Of a stretch of 56,306 bases of DNA, positions 46,650 through 55,640 are shown one piece after another; the stretch's first letter is position 1; every line of letters starts with the position of its first letter. The stretch lies in NCBI GenBank assembly GCA_002070185.1, contig MWCT01000016.1, positions 1 through 56,306 on the forward strand. The letters run 5' to 3'. The notes beneath the pieces were generated by a model, which ran no database searches, was not told the DNA's origin, and saw only the letters and a program-made list of their open reading frames with translations. The stretch is from a candidate division BRC1 bacterium ADurb.Bin183 (GTDB lineage Bacteria; Sumerlaeota; Sumerlaeia; MWCT01). The position numbers were made by a program, and so were the translations under genes.

Positions 46650-47951
46650 ATGAGTGTTAATCTCTTGAAATCAGCATTCAGATTCATGCTTCTCATGAGC
46701 TTCCTCTCCCTCATGGCATTCTCATCCGCTGAGCAAGTCGCGCTGACGCCGCCCACCGGTCTCAAGGTTCTGGATACGCCCAACGACACCGGCGAGACGC
46801 TTCTTATCACTTGGGATAAAATGCCCTACGAAGGACCGGGCATCAGATATATTATATATCGAAGCGAGTCGGCTGATGGTCCCACCACAGAAATCGTCAG
46901 CCTGCCATCCGACCGTGAATACGCCTCGCAAATGCCGCAATACTTCGGATTCAAAAAACAAAATAAAAATATTCATGCTTATAGAGCCAATCCTATCTGG
47001 AAAATGAAAGAAGTCAAGCGAACCAAACTGGATGGCATTATAAAGACTTCCCAAGGACGCGATACAGCGGTGGAAACATTTTTTCAACTTGCTGTGACTG
47101 ATGGTAAAAAAATCGTCATGGGAAATGAAATTGTCTCAGGAGTCCCGGTTCCCAACTGGTTTCGCAAAGATCGCGCCAACGGCATGGTTATTTTGATTAT
47201 TATGTTCATATTTGTTCTTTTTTATATTTCCAAAGCCCAGCGAAACCCCAACGTCTTCCTTCGCAAAATCCCCGGCATTGACGCTGTGGACGAAGCGGTC
47301 GGGCGCGCTACCGAGATGGGCAAGCCGATTCTTTATTCAACCGGCTATTATGATATAACCGAACTGAGCACCATCTGCTCGGTGAATATCCTTGCCCATG
47401 TGGCAAAAAAAGTCGCCCAATATGACTCCCGCCTTATCGTTCCATGCAAATGGCCTGTGGCTATGACAGTCTGCCAAGAAGTCGTCAGAGAGGCTTATAT
47501 CAATGCAGGGCGTCCGGATGCCTTCAACATCGGAGATATTTATTTCATCGCCGGCGAACAATACAGCTACACCGTCGGCGTGGACAGCCTCATGGTCAGA
47601 GAGCGACCGGCGGCAAATTTTTTCCTCGGAACGTTTGCCGCGGAGGCGCTGATTTTGGCGGAAACGGGCGCGTCAACCGGCGCCATTCAAATCTCCGGCA
47701 CAGACTCAATTTATCAGATCCCTTTCTTTGTTGTCGCATGCGACTACTGCCTCATCGGCGAAGACCTCTACGCCGCATCCGCATATCTGGCGCGCAACCC
47801 CCGTCTCATCGGAAGCCTCAAGGCGCAGGATGCGGGCAAACTCCTTTTATTCATCGCCATTCTTATCGGAACAATTCTCATCACGTTCAGCCCTTTTTAT
47901 CCTGATGCGGAGTGGCTTCAGATTTTGAGAAACTTTTTCACAGTGAGGTAA
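46650..47951 (+). CDS. Membrane protein with FN3-like ectodomain and DUF6754-like domain
   Basis: 433 residues from ATG 46650 (TGAGGTG six bases upstream); a TTG at 46638 adds four residues and overlaps the previous gene. A signal peptide (about 1-28) leads into an FN3-like domain (about 35-160, 'LLITWDKMPYEGPGIRYIIYR' in parts). One transmembrane helix follows (about 173-192, 'GMVILIIMFIFVLFYIS'), then a large alpha/beta domain (about 200-400; 'GIDAVDEAVGRATEMGKPILY' in parts, 'GASTGAIQISGTDSIYQIPFF' in parts) and a C-terminal hydrophobic helix. From memory this arrangement corresponds to DUF6754 proteins; I could not check. The soluble domain would face the cytoplasm if the N-terminus is exported. 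Confidence 0.82.
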   Translation: MSVNLLKSAFRFMLLMSFLSLMAFSSAEQVALTPPTGLKVLDTPNDTGETLLITWDKMPYEGPGIRYIIYRSESADGPTTEIVSLPSDREYASQMPQYFGFKKQNKNIHAYRANPIWKMKEVKRTKLDGIIKTSQGRDTAVETFFQLAVTDGKKIVMGNEIVSGVPVPNWFRKDRANGMVILIIMFIFVLFYISKAQRNPNVFLRKIPGIDAVDEAVGRATEMGKPILYSTGYYDITELSTICSVNILAHVAKKVAQYDSRLIVPCKWPVAMTVCQEVVREAYINAGRPDAFNIGDIYFIAGEQYSYTVGVDSLMVRERPAANFFLGTFAAEALILAETGASTGAIQISGTDSIYQIPFFVVACDYCLIGEDLYAASAYLARNPRLIGSLKAQDAGKLLLFIAILIGTILITFSPFYPDAEWLQILRNFFTVR

Positions 47952-47958
47952 GGTTTTT

Positions 47959-48651
47959 ATGGACTTCTTCAAAAGAAAATTCCCCATCATGGTGGTTTTG
48001 TTCACCGGTTTTGTTATGATGATCGCCTATTACGTGCCCCATGCCCCCTTCGGTCCTATATGGGAGGGCGCATCGGATTGGTATATGATTATCAGCGCCT
48101 TTGCCCTCGTCCTCGCATTCACCAGCCTAATCCGAACCCATTATCGAAAAATCCGCGAAGGCAAACAGGGGTGGGGCTACAGCGCCGTTATGTTCGTTTG
48201 CCTTATTGTCACATCAGTCGTCGGCGTTCTCCCCGGCGATAAAAATCCCCTCCTTGGCAATCAAGCGGGCTCCATCTATATGTGGATATTCGATTATATG
48301 AACACTCCCGCCGCCGCTACCGTGTTCTCGCTCCTTGCCTTTTATATCGCCTCGGCGGCGTATCGCGCCTTTCGTGTGCGCACAATTGACGCCACCATCA
48401 TGCTCATCGCCGCCCTGATTGTCATGGTCGGACGCGTCCCATGGGGCGAGATTTTTTCTGAGTTCATGACAAGCAAAATCAGCCCGCATCTTGCAGTGCT
48501 CCGTTTGGATAAACTGACCTCTTTCTTCCTGAATTATCCAACCGTAGCGGCGCGCCGCGCCGTTTATCTCGGCATCGCGCTTGCCACCGTTTCAACATCA
48601 TTGCGCGTTATTCTCGGCATTGAACGAACTTATATGGGAAGCGATGAATGA
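47959..48651 (+). CDS. Polytopic membrane protein, about six helices, unknown function
   Basis: 230 residues with hydrophobic helices at about 10-25, 40-58, 73-90, 117-135, 142-158 and 196-214. Short polar loops include 'TRTHYRKIREGKQGWG'-like 'RTHYRKIREG' and 'GDKNPLLGNQAGS'. No transporter signature such as an EAA loop or Walker motif is present. It starts seven bases after the DUF6754-like gene. It is one of two multi-spanning proteins of the array and could form its membrane core with the 49546 gene. Confidence 0.8.
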   Translation: MDFFKRKFPIMVVLFTGFVMMIAYYVPHAPFGPIWEGASDWYMIISAFALVLAFTSLIRTHYRKIREGKQGWGYSAVMFVCLIVTSVVGVLPGDKNPLLGNQAGSIYMWIFDYMNTPAAATVFSLLAFYIASAAYRAFRVRTIDATIMLIAALIVMVGRVPWGEIFSEFMTSKISPHLAVLRLDKLTSFFLNYPTVAARRAVYLGIALATVSTSLRVILGIERTYMGSDE

Positions 48652-48691
48652 AAATGTTTAATAAATAAAAAAATCAGAGGGAGTGTTAAAT

Positions 48692-49549
48692 TTGAAAATA
48701 AAAACCATAGAAAAACTGTTGAGCATTGATAGGCGCATCATTTTTCTGCTGGTTGCTGCCGTTATTTTGATTCCCATTATCAAGCCTTTGAATCTGCCTG
48801 TGCAGGTTACGCCGGAGGTTCTGGGCGTCTATGACGCCATTGATAAACTCCCCGAAGGCTCAAAAATTTTAATCGCCTTTGATTATGAACCAGCCTCCAC
48901 CCCAGAAATGGATCCTATGGCAAAAGCGCTTTTGCGCCATTGCTTCAAAAAAAAGTTGAGAGTCGTCGGCATCAGCTGGCTCGAACAGGGACGCGGCAAC
49001 GCAGACAACGTCCTCTCATTCATCACGAATGAACGCGCCGAGAAGGGGCATCCTCTCGAATACGGCGTGGATTACGCCTATATGGGATTCAAACCCGGCA
49101 AAAACGCCATGATATTGAAACTGGGGCGCGATTTTAAGGGCGCATGCAAAACCGATTACCGCGGAAATGATGTTTATGATATGCCCATCCTCGAAGGAAT
49201 CGAAACCCTTGGCGATTTCCCTTATCTGGCTTGCCTCCATGACGACAGCATGATAAACTCATGGATAACCTATGGGCACGAAGTGGTTGGGATTAAAATC
49301 GGATCCCTTTGCACCGCAATCATGGCGCCCGGAATTTACGCCAACCTTAACGCCGGTCAGCTCACCGGCATCGTCGGCGGCTTAAAAGGCGGTTCGGAAT
49401 ATGAACATCTTCTTGGTTATCGCGGTCTTGCCACATTCGGCATGGACTCCCAAACACTGATTCACTTTTTGATAGTGGGCTTCATTTTGATTGGCAATTT
49501 TGCTTATCTGGCAAAGGAACGGATGATTCGAAAGGAGCGCCTGAGATGA
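48692..49549 (+). CDS. Membrane-anchored alpha/beta protein of unknown function, one helix at each end
   Basis: 285 residues from TTG 48692, which has GAGGGAG eight bases upstream; GTG 48683 is in frame but lies directly on that site. A hydrophobic helix (about 15-33, 'IIFLLVAAVILIPII') is followed by an alpha/beta domain ('SKILIAFDYEPASTPEMDPMAKALL' in parts, 'VGISWLEQGRGN') and a C-terminal helix (about 258-274). Its C-terminal block 'ANLNAGQLTGIVGGLKGGSEYEHLL' in parts recalls 'LARNPRLIGSLKAQDAGKLL' in the DUF6754-like protein at 46650, so the two may share a fold. The stop overlaps the next start (ATGA). Confidence 0.8.
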   Translation: MKIKTIEKLLSIDRRIIFLLVAAVILIPIIKPLNLPVQVTPEVLGVYDAIDKLPEGSKILIAFDYEPASTPEMDPMAKALLRHCFKKKLRVVGISWLEQGRGNADNVLSFITNERAEKGHPLEYGVDYAYMGFKPGKNAMILKLGRDFKGACKTDYRGNDVYDMPILEGIETLGDFPYLACLHDDSMINSWITYGHEVVGIKIGSLCTAIMAPGIYANLNAGQLTGIVGGLKGGSEYEHLLGYRGLATFGMDSQTLIHFLIVGFILIGNFAYLAKERMIRKERLR

Positions 49550-50487
49550 TGAATTACGCCCCGTGGGCGGTGACGTTTGGAGTTTGGCTGGCTGCCGGAC
49601 TCACCATCGCCATATACAGCTTCCTTTATAAAGATAATCCCTTTTATAAAATGGCGGAGCATATCTACATCGGCGTCTCAACCGGCTATCTTGTGGTCAT
49701 TGCATGGAACGACGCCCTCAGACCTCTACTTGTGGGTCCTCTTCGCCATCCCGGTACCCCCAACGATATTTTGGCTATTATCCCCGGCATCCTCGGGTTG
49801 ATGATGTTCACAAGATATTTTAAGAAACTGGCATGGATGAGCCGCATATCCCTTGCCTTCCTGATTGGCTGGGGCGCCGGCACAGCGGCTCCAGCCATTA
49901 TTCAAGCCTATCTGATTCGCCATACAGGAACGACCATCACACCGCTCTTCAACCCCGCTTATTTTTCATGGAATCCCATGAGCATTATTTTCGGATTGCT
50001 GGTGGTCGGCTTCTTCAGCGCGCTGGTGTATTTTGTTCAAACAGACCAATACACAGATTGGGATAGAGGCAAACGCCGTTTCCTTGTCGGCGGAATTATC
50101 CTCTCATTCATCCTCTTTTTCATATTTGCCGTATATTATCCTCAAAAAAGTGTGGATGCCCTGACAGAGGCTTTTTATGCGCTGGTCATTTTGGTGGGCG
50201 TCATATCCGTGCTCTTTTACTTCTTTTATTCCATCGAGCATAAAAAATCTCTCAAAGGCATCGCCAAAACCGGCGTCATTTATTTGATGGTATTCTTCGG
50301 CACATCCTTTGGATATACCGTCATGGCGCGCCTCTCGCTTGCCATCGGTCGCATGAGATTCATCGTGGATGATTGGCTGAAAACCACAACGCCCGCGCAA
50401 TGGGGCATCGCACTTCCTATTATTGCTGTTATCTCAATCCTCCTCGTTTGGCAGGAACGCAAGAGTCGGGCAGCCAGACAGGATTAA
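49546..50487 (+). CDS. Polytopic membrane protein, about eight helices, unknown function
   Basis: 313 residues with eight hydrophobic segments, among them 'VTFGVWLAAGLTIAIYSFLY' in parts, 'HIYIGVSTGYLVVIAW', 'DILAIIPGILGLMMF', 'IIFGLLVVGFFSALVYF' and 'IALPIIAVISILLVW'. There is no binding-protein-dependent permease EAA motif, so it should not be read as the missing permease of the downstream ABC cassette. ATG 49546 overlaps the previous TGA, with AGGAG upstream, so expression is coupled to the 48692 gene. It closes the membrane array; the peptide-binding protein follows 40 bases on. Confidence 0.82.
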   Translation: MMNYAPWAVTFGVWLAAGLTIAIYSFLYKDNPFYKMAEHIYIGVSTGYLVVIAWNDALRPLLVGPLRHPGTPNDILAIIPGILGLMMFTRYFKKLAWMSRISLAFLIGWGAGTAAPAIIQAYLIRHTGTTITPLFNPAYFSWNPMSIIFGLLVVGFFSALVYFVQTDQYTDWDRGKRRFLVGGIILSFILFFIFAVYYPQKSVDALTEAFYALVILVGVISVLFYFFYSIEHKKSLKGIAKTGVIYLMVFFGTSFGYTVMARLSLAIGRMRFIVDDWLKTTTPAQWGIALPIIAVISILLVWQERKSRAARQD

Positions 50488-50527
50488 TAACATTTAATCA
50501 AAAAACTTTTTTGGAGGAGATGTTGCC

Positions 50528-52318
50528 ATGAAAAAAGCGTTGTTGCTTTTATTAATCCCCTGCCTCTGCGCCGCCGCTTTTGGCGCAAGCCTCCCTCCAG
50601 ACATCAAATGGGAAACCAACATGGACGACCCGCCTATCGGCGACCCCAATGCCCTCAAAGGCGGTGTTTTCTATATGGATATGGAAGATTACCCACTTAC
50701 CTTTCGTCTGATGGGTCCAAATTCAAACGACAGCTTTGCCGGTTGGAACCGCGCATTCACAATGGATTTGACCCTTGTTAATCTTCATCCCACAACCGAT
50801 AGATTTATTCCCTATCTGGCAACCCATTGGTCTATCCAGCAGGATAATCAAACCATTTATTACAAACTCGATCCAGATGCCCGATGGAGCGACGGCAAAC
50901 CGGTCACAGCAGATGATTATGTCTTTTGCTGGGAGATGATGCAAAGCCCCCACATCGTTGATCCCTTCTACAATAATTATGTCAAAGAATACCTCAAATC
51001 AGTAGAGATGGTGGATGAGCACACATTAAAGATAGTGGGGCAAAATCCCAGCTGGCGTCCGCTTTATGATTACAACCTTTTTCCGATGCCGAGGCACGCT
51101 ATTAAACTGGGACCCGATTGGGTGAAAGAGGCGAACAATACATTTCAAGTGGCGGCTGGTCCTTATGTTGTCACAGAAGCCGTTGCAGGTCAGCGGATTG
51201 TTTTCTCCCGCATCAAAGACTGGTGGGGGATAGACAAGCATTATTTCAAAGGTATGTTTAATGTGGAAAAGATTGTGCTAAAGGTTCTGCCAAACGCTCG
51301 CTCGCTCGATTTTTTCAAAAAAGGCGATATCAGTTTGGATTACGTCAACATGGCTAAAATCTGGGCTGAAGAAATGAATTTTGACGCCATAAAAAAAGGC
51401 TGGGCGCACCGCAAACGCGTATTTCTCCGCGTCCCTTCCGGCATCAGCGGACTCCACATGAACCTTGAAGCGCCGATATTCAAAAACAAAGATTTCCGCA
51501 AAGCAATGCAATATCTTTTTCCTTTTGAGCTGATTAATTCTAAACTTATGTATAGCAGCTATTACCGCACCGTCTCCATTGCCGAAGGAACGGAATATGC
51601 CAACCCCAACCTCAAACCTTATGGATTCGATCCCCAAAAGGCGCGCGAGCATCTGGCAAAGGCAGGGTTCGCAAAACGCGGCGCGGATGGCATCCTTCTC
51701 AACGAAAAAGGCGAACGCGCCAGCTTTACCCTTACCTATGGAGACAAACAATTCGAACGCCACGCGACCGTTATTCAGGAGGTCTATAAAAAAGCCGGAG
51801 TGGAGATGCTGCTCAAACTCCTTGATGGCGCCACCGCCTTCAATCGCGGACTGGAACGCAAATATGAGATGACCATCACAAGCCGCACCGCTGGCTTTTA
51901 TCCCGAACCCAATCAATACTTCCACAGCAAATTCAAAGCCGCGACCAACAATAACAACATTTGGGGATTTGGAACGCCCGAAACGGACAAACTCATCGAA
52001 ACCTATATGTTTGACCTTGATAAAAATAAACGTCTTGATGCCATGCACAAACTCGACGAAATCATTTATGACGAGGCTTTTTATATCCCGTTTTGGAATG
52101 CGCCTTACATTCGATTCATCTATTGGGATTACCTCTGCTGGCCCAAAAATTTCCTCCCGCGGCGCACACAGCAATTAACCGACTGGCAGGTCTTTTGGAT
52201 TGACCCCGCCAAAGAGGCGCGCCTGAAAGAGGCAATGGCAAAAAACACCGACCTCGGCGAGGATACCGAGGTTGACGTTGACCCATATGGCATCAAAAAA
52301 GCGATGGAAAGCAAATGA
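50528..52318 (+). CDS. ABC transporter substrate-binding protein, peptide/SBP_bac_5 family
   Basis: 596 residues. The signal peptide covers about 1-20 ('LLLLIPCLCAAAFGA'); a Cys at position 12 sits in it, but no clean lipobox is seen. The mature part has the SBP_bac_5 pattern: 'YLATHWSIQQDNQTIYYKLDPDARWSDGKPVTADDYVF' in parts (the hallmark 'ARWSDGKPVTADD'), 'AAGPYVV', 'FRKAMQYLF', 'AREHLAKAGF' and 'YDEAFYIPFWNAPY' in parts. Overall it is nearest to the oligopeptide/YejA-like group. It binds peptides or opines outside the inner membrane and delivers them to a transporter whose ATPases are the next two genes. GGAGGAGA precedes the ATG. Confidence 0.92.
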   Translation: MKKALLLLLIPCLCAAAFGASLPPDIKWETNMDDPPIGDPNALKGGVFYMDMEDYPLTFRLMGPNSNDSFAGWNRAFTMDLTLVNLHPTTDRFIPYLATHWSIQQDNQTIYYKLDPDARWSDGKPVTADDYVFCWEMMQSPHIVDPFYNNYVKEYLKSVEMVDEHTLKIVGQNPSWRPLYDYNLFPMPRHAIKLGPDWVKEANNTFQVAAGPYVVTEAVAGQRIVFSRIKDWWGIDKHYFKGMFNVEKIVLKVLPNARSLDFFKKGDISLDYVNMAKIWAEEMNFDAIKKGWAHRKRVFLRVPSGISGLHMNLEAPIFKNKDFRKAMQYLFPFELINSKLMYSSYYRTVSIAEGTEYANPNLKPYGFDPQKAREHLAKAGFAKRGADGILLNEKGERASFTLTYGDKQFERHATVIQEVYKKAGVEMLLKLLDGATAFNRGLERKYEMTITSRTAGFYPEPNQYFHSKFKAATNNNNIWGFGTPETDKLIETYMFDLDKNKRLDAMHKLDEIIYDEAFYIPFWNAPYIRFIYWDYLCWPKNFLPRRTQQLTDWQVFWIDPAKEARLKEAMAKNTDLGEDTEVDVDPYGIKKAMESK

Positions 52319-52330
52319 ACAAAGGCGATT

Positions 52331-53353
52331 GTGACTGAACCCATCCTACATATCAAAAACCTTGAAGTCGAATTCCAAACAGAGGAAGGATGCCTCCGCG
52401 CCGTCAACAACGTATCTTTGGAGCTGAATCACCGCAGAACACTCGGACTTGTGGGCGAATCCGGCTGCGGCAAAAGCGTCACAGCCCTTTCCATCATGCG
52501 CCTCATCCCCAACCCCCCGGGAAAAATCGCCGGCGGAAGCATATTATGGAAAGGGCGGGATATTTTGAAAATCCCCGCCGCTCAAATGCCCGCCATTCGC
52601 GGACGCGAAATCTCTATGATTTTTCAAGAGCCGATGACCTCGCTCAATCCCGTTTTTACTATTGAGCGGCAAATCTCCGAAGTCCTCCAATTGCGTTTCA
52701 ACCTCAAAGGCGCCAAAGCCCGCAAACGCATTATCGAATCCCTCTCGAGCGTTGGCATACCCGACCCTGAAAATCGCCTGAACGCCTATCCTCATGAACT
52801 CAGCGGCGGCATGATGCAGCGTATTATGATTGCCATGGCGCTCCTGTGCGAGCCCGACCTTCTTATCGCCGATGAGCCGACCACCGCCCTTGATGTTACC
52901 GTTCAGGCTCAAATCATTCGCCTGATTAAAGACCTCCAGAGGAAAATGGGCATGGCAGTCCTTTTCATTACCCACGATATGGGACTGGTTGCGGAAACAT
53001 GCGACGATGTTGCTGTCATGTATGCCGGCGAGGTAGTGGAGCAATCGGATGTCGTGTCTCTTTTTACAAAACCGCTTCACCCATACACATTCGGTCTCAT
53101 GCAAAGCATCCCCAAACGGGGCGCATCGCGCGAAACGCCCCTCTTCACCATTGAGGGAACAGTTCCCCCCATTTTCAAAATGCCGGCGGGGTGCGCATTT
53201 GCCCCGCGATGTTTCCGGCGCCGCGCCCTCGCGCAAGAAGAACAACAGCGTTGCGTCAATGAAAAGCCCCTTTTAACACAAATCCCAGAGCTCTCGCATT
53301 TTGTTTCCTGTCATTTTCCGCTGGAGGTTCAATGTGAACAGAGCCATTCTTAA
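52331..53353 (+). CDS. Peptide ABC transporter ATP-binding protein (OppD/DppD type)
   Basis: 340 residues from GTG 52331, with AAGG six bases upstream. Walker A GESGCGKS (42-49), signature 'LSGGMMQR', Walker B 'LLIADEPTTALDVTVQ' and the C-terminal oligopeptide-type extension with conserved cysteines ('PAGCAFAPRCFRR') are present. It energises uptake of the ligand bound by the upstream protein together with the partner ATPase that overlaps its end. No permease gene lies between or beside them. Confidence 0.94.
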   Translation: MTEPILHIKNLEVEFQTEEGCLRAVNNVSLELNHRRTLGLVGESGCGKSVTALSIMRLIPNPPGKIAGGSILWKGRDILKIPAAQMPAIRGREISMIFQEPMTSLNPVFTIERQISEVLQLRFNLKGAKARKRIIESLSSVGIPDPENRLNAYPHELSGGMMQRIMIAMALLCEPDLLIADEPTTALDVTVQAQIIRLIKDLQRKMGMAVLFITHDMGLVAETCDDVAVMYAGEVVEQSDVVSLFTKPLHPYTFGLMQSIPKRGASRETPLFTIEGTVPPIFKMPAGCAFAPRCFRRRALAQEEQQRCVNEKPLLTQIPELSHFVSCHFPLEVQCEQSHS

Positions 53354-54317
53354 GGCTGTTCATCTGTCAAAAGAATATCCCATACGCGGCGGATTTTTGT
53401 CATCTAAACGCGGCGCAATTAAAGCCGTTCAGAATGTCTCGTTCGAACTGCCGGAGGGTAAAACGCTGGGAGTGGTAGGGGAGAGCGGATGCGGAAAATC
53501 AACCCTTGCCCGTCTTCTGCTCCGGCTTGAAGAGCCCACATCAGGCGAGGTTATTTTTGACGGCGAAAACCTTGCAAACCTCCCGCCATCCAAACTGTTC
53601 GCATACCGCCGCAAAATGCAAATGGTATTTCAAGACCCTTATTCAAGCCTGAACCCCCGACTTACCGTTGAAGAAATCATCCGCGATCCGCTGATTGTTT
53701 ATCGAATTGGCTCGCGCGCTGAACAATTAAAGCGCGTGGAGGAATTGCTGCAAAAGGTGGGGCTCTCCGCCGAGACAATGAAGCGATATCCTCATGAATT
53801 TTCCGGAGGACAACGCCAGCGTATCGGCGTTGCCCGCGCCCTTGCCCTCAATCCCAAAGTCGTCATCGCAGATGAACCAGTCTCCTCGCTCGATGTATCA
53901 GTGCAAGCGCAAGTCCTGAATCTGCTCGTTTCACTGCAAAAAGAAATGGGATTGACCTATCTTTTTATCACACACGATTTATCCGTAGTGGAATTTATCA
54001 GCGATGAGATTATTGTCATGTATTTAGGCAGGATTATGGAAAAAGGGACTACGCAAACAATCTTTGCAAAACCAGCCCATCCTTATACCCGCGCGCTTCT
54101 GGAGGCGGTGCCGCGCCCCGAGCCAAAAAAACGCAGGGAAAAATCGCTCCTGCCGGGCGAAACGCCCAGCCCGCTCAATCCCCCTTCGGGCTGCCCATTC
54201 CACCCGCGCTGCGCATTCATGATCCCTGATTGCAAAAAGACGCTCCCAGAGTTGGAAGCCGTCAGCGCCGCAGACCCATCTCGCCTTGCCGCATGCATCC
54301 GCAAAGCGGAAATCTGA
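53334..54317 (+). CDS. Peptide ABC transporter ATP-binding protein (OppF/DppF type)
   Basis: 327 residues from GTG 53334, with TGGAGG six bases upstream; an ATG at 53301 adds an extension read from the upstream gene and is disfavoured. Walker A GESGCGKS (49-56), Q-loop 'MVFQDPYSSLNPR', signature 'FSGGQRQRIGVARALAL' and Walker B 'VIADEPVSSLDVSVQ' are complete, and the C-terminus has 'PSGCPFHPRC'. It overlaps the preceding ATPase gene by 20 bases. The stop codon abuts the stop of the convergent aminotransferase gene with no gap. Confidence 0.95.
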   Translation: MNRAILKAVHLSKEYPIRGGFLSSKRGAIKAVQNVSFELPEGKTLGVVGESGCGKSTLARLLLRLEEPTSGEVIFDGENLANLPPSKLFAYRRKMQMVFQDPYSSLNPRLTVEEIIRDPLIVYRIGSRAEQLKRVEELLQKVGLSAETMKRYPHEFSGGQRQRIGVARALALNPKVVIADEPVSSLDVSVQAQVLNLLVSLQKEMGLTYLFITHDLSVVEFISDEIIVMYLGRIMEKGTTQTIFAKPAHPYTRALLEAVPRPEPKKRREKSLLPGETPSPLNPPSGCPFHPRCAFMIPDCKKTLPELEAVSAADPSRLAACIRKAEI

Positions 54318-55640
54318 TTACTTCGCAACCTTCTTGATGGTTTTCTCGATAATATCCAGCCCCAGATCAGCTTCTTCCTTTGTAATAACCAGCGGGGGGC
54401 AAACCCGCAAAGTGTTCGGTCCGCATCCCAGCATAATAAGTCCGTTCTTAAAACATTCGGTAATGATGGCGTTGCGGAGTTTTTGCGCCGGCTCCCTTGT
54501 TTTTTTACCCTCGATAATCTCAATGCCGAGCATCAGCCCCCGCCCGCGCACATCGCCCACGCAGTCATATTTTTGGACGAAACCGACAAGGCGCTCAAAA
54601 ATGTGTTTGCCCACGACCTCCGCATTCTTGATGAGCCCTTCCTCAAGCAACTCAAGCGTGGCAAGCGAAGCCGCGCAAGAAACTGGATTGCCGCCAAATG
54701 TGCTGGCGTGCGAACCATATTTCCAATTCATCACATCCTCTGTCGCCACAATCGCTCCCAGAGGCATGCCGGAGGCGATTCCTTTGGCAAGGCAGATAAT
54801 GTCCGGCTGCACGCCAAAATGCTGAATTCCAAACATCTTGCCCGTACGCCCCATGCCGCTTTGCACCTCGTCGCAGACAAGCAGGATGCCGTATTTATCG
54901 CAAATACGGCGCAAGCCCTTCATGAATTCCATCGGCGGGACAACATATCCGCCCTCGCCCTGAATAGGCTCAACGAAAATTGCCGCCACATCATCGGGAT
55001 CAACTGTCTTGAGGAAAAGCATATCCTCAATATATTTTAAACAGTATAGACAACAGGAATCATATTCAAGATTATAGGGACAGCGATAACAATAAGAATA
55101 AGGGACATGCACAACGCCCGGAATCAGCGGATAAAAACCCTTCTTCTGGATAATCTTGCTTCCCGTTAGGCTGAGCGCGCCGAGTGTACGCCCATGAAAC
55201 GCATTAAAGAAAGCAATAAACTGATGCCGCATAGTATGATAACGCGCCAACTTCATCGCCGCTTCAATTGCCTCTGCGCCGCTGTTGGTGAAAAAGACGC
55301 GCTTTTTCCCTTTCATGGGAACGGCGCGGCATAAACGCTCCGCCACGTCCAACTGCACATCGTAATAAAAATCCGTGCCGGACATGTGCAAAAATTGATG
55401 CGCCTGATCGCAAATATATTTAACAACTTTCGGATGGGCATGTCCGGTTGCGCAGACAGCGATACCTGCGGCAAAATCCAAAAACGTGTTTCCGTCCACA
55501 TCCATCACATAACTGCCCTCGCCCTTATCCATAACAAAGGGGTAATCCCGCGTGTAGGAGGGAGACATGTATTTTTTATCGCGGGCAATAATTGCTTTTG
55601 CTTTCGGTCCCGGCAGTTTTGTCACAATTTTAGGGATCAT
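54318..55640 (-). CDS. Class III PLP-dependent aminotransferase (ornithine/acetylornithine/GABA type)
   Basis: 440 residues. 'VFFTNSGAEAIEAAMKLAR' in parts, 'FHGRTLGALSLTG', 'EPIQGEGG', 'VCDEVQSGMGRTG' (D257) and 'CLAKGIASGMPLGA' (PLP Lys K286) define the fold. A Cys-rich insert (C184, C187, C196, C197, C200 in 'YCYRCPYN...CCLYC') recalls the archaeal-type ornithine/broad-specificity aminotransferases, where a similar insert is found. Amino donor cannot be decided from sequence; acetylornithine and 4-aminobutyrate are both possible. A purine-rich AGAGAG lies seven bases before the ATG. It is transcribed toward the OppF-type gene. Confidence 0.93.
   Translation of the reverse strand: MIPKIVTKLPGPKAKAIIARDKKYMSPSYTRDYPFVMDKGEGSYVMDVDGNTFLDFAAGIAVCATGHAHPKVVKYICDQAHQFLHMSGTDFYYDVQLDVAERLCRAVPMKGKKRVFFTNSGAEAIEAAMKLARYHTMRHQFIAFFNAFHGRTLGALSLTGSKIIQKKGFYPLIPGVVHVPYSYCYRCPYNLEYDSCCLYCLKYIEDMLFLKTVDPDDVAAIFVEPIQGEGGYVVPPMEFMKGLRRICDKYGILLVCDEVQSGMGRTGKMFGIQHFGVQPDIICLAKGIASGMPLGAIVATEDVMNWKYGSHASTFGGNPVSCAASLATLELLEEGLIKNAEVVGKHIFERLVGFVQKYDCVGDVRGRGLMLGIEIIEGKKTREPAQKLRNAIITECFKNGLIMLGCGPNTLRVCPPLVITKEEADLGLDIIEKTIKKVAK

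Noticed and set aside
47959..50487. The polytopic proteins as the missing ABC permeases
   Set aside because: No EAA loop or binding-protein-dependent permease pattern was seen, and they sit before the binding protein among unrelated membrane proteins.
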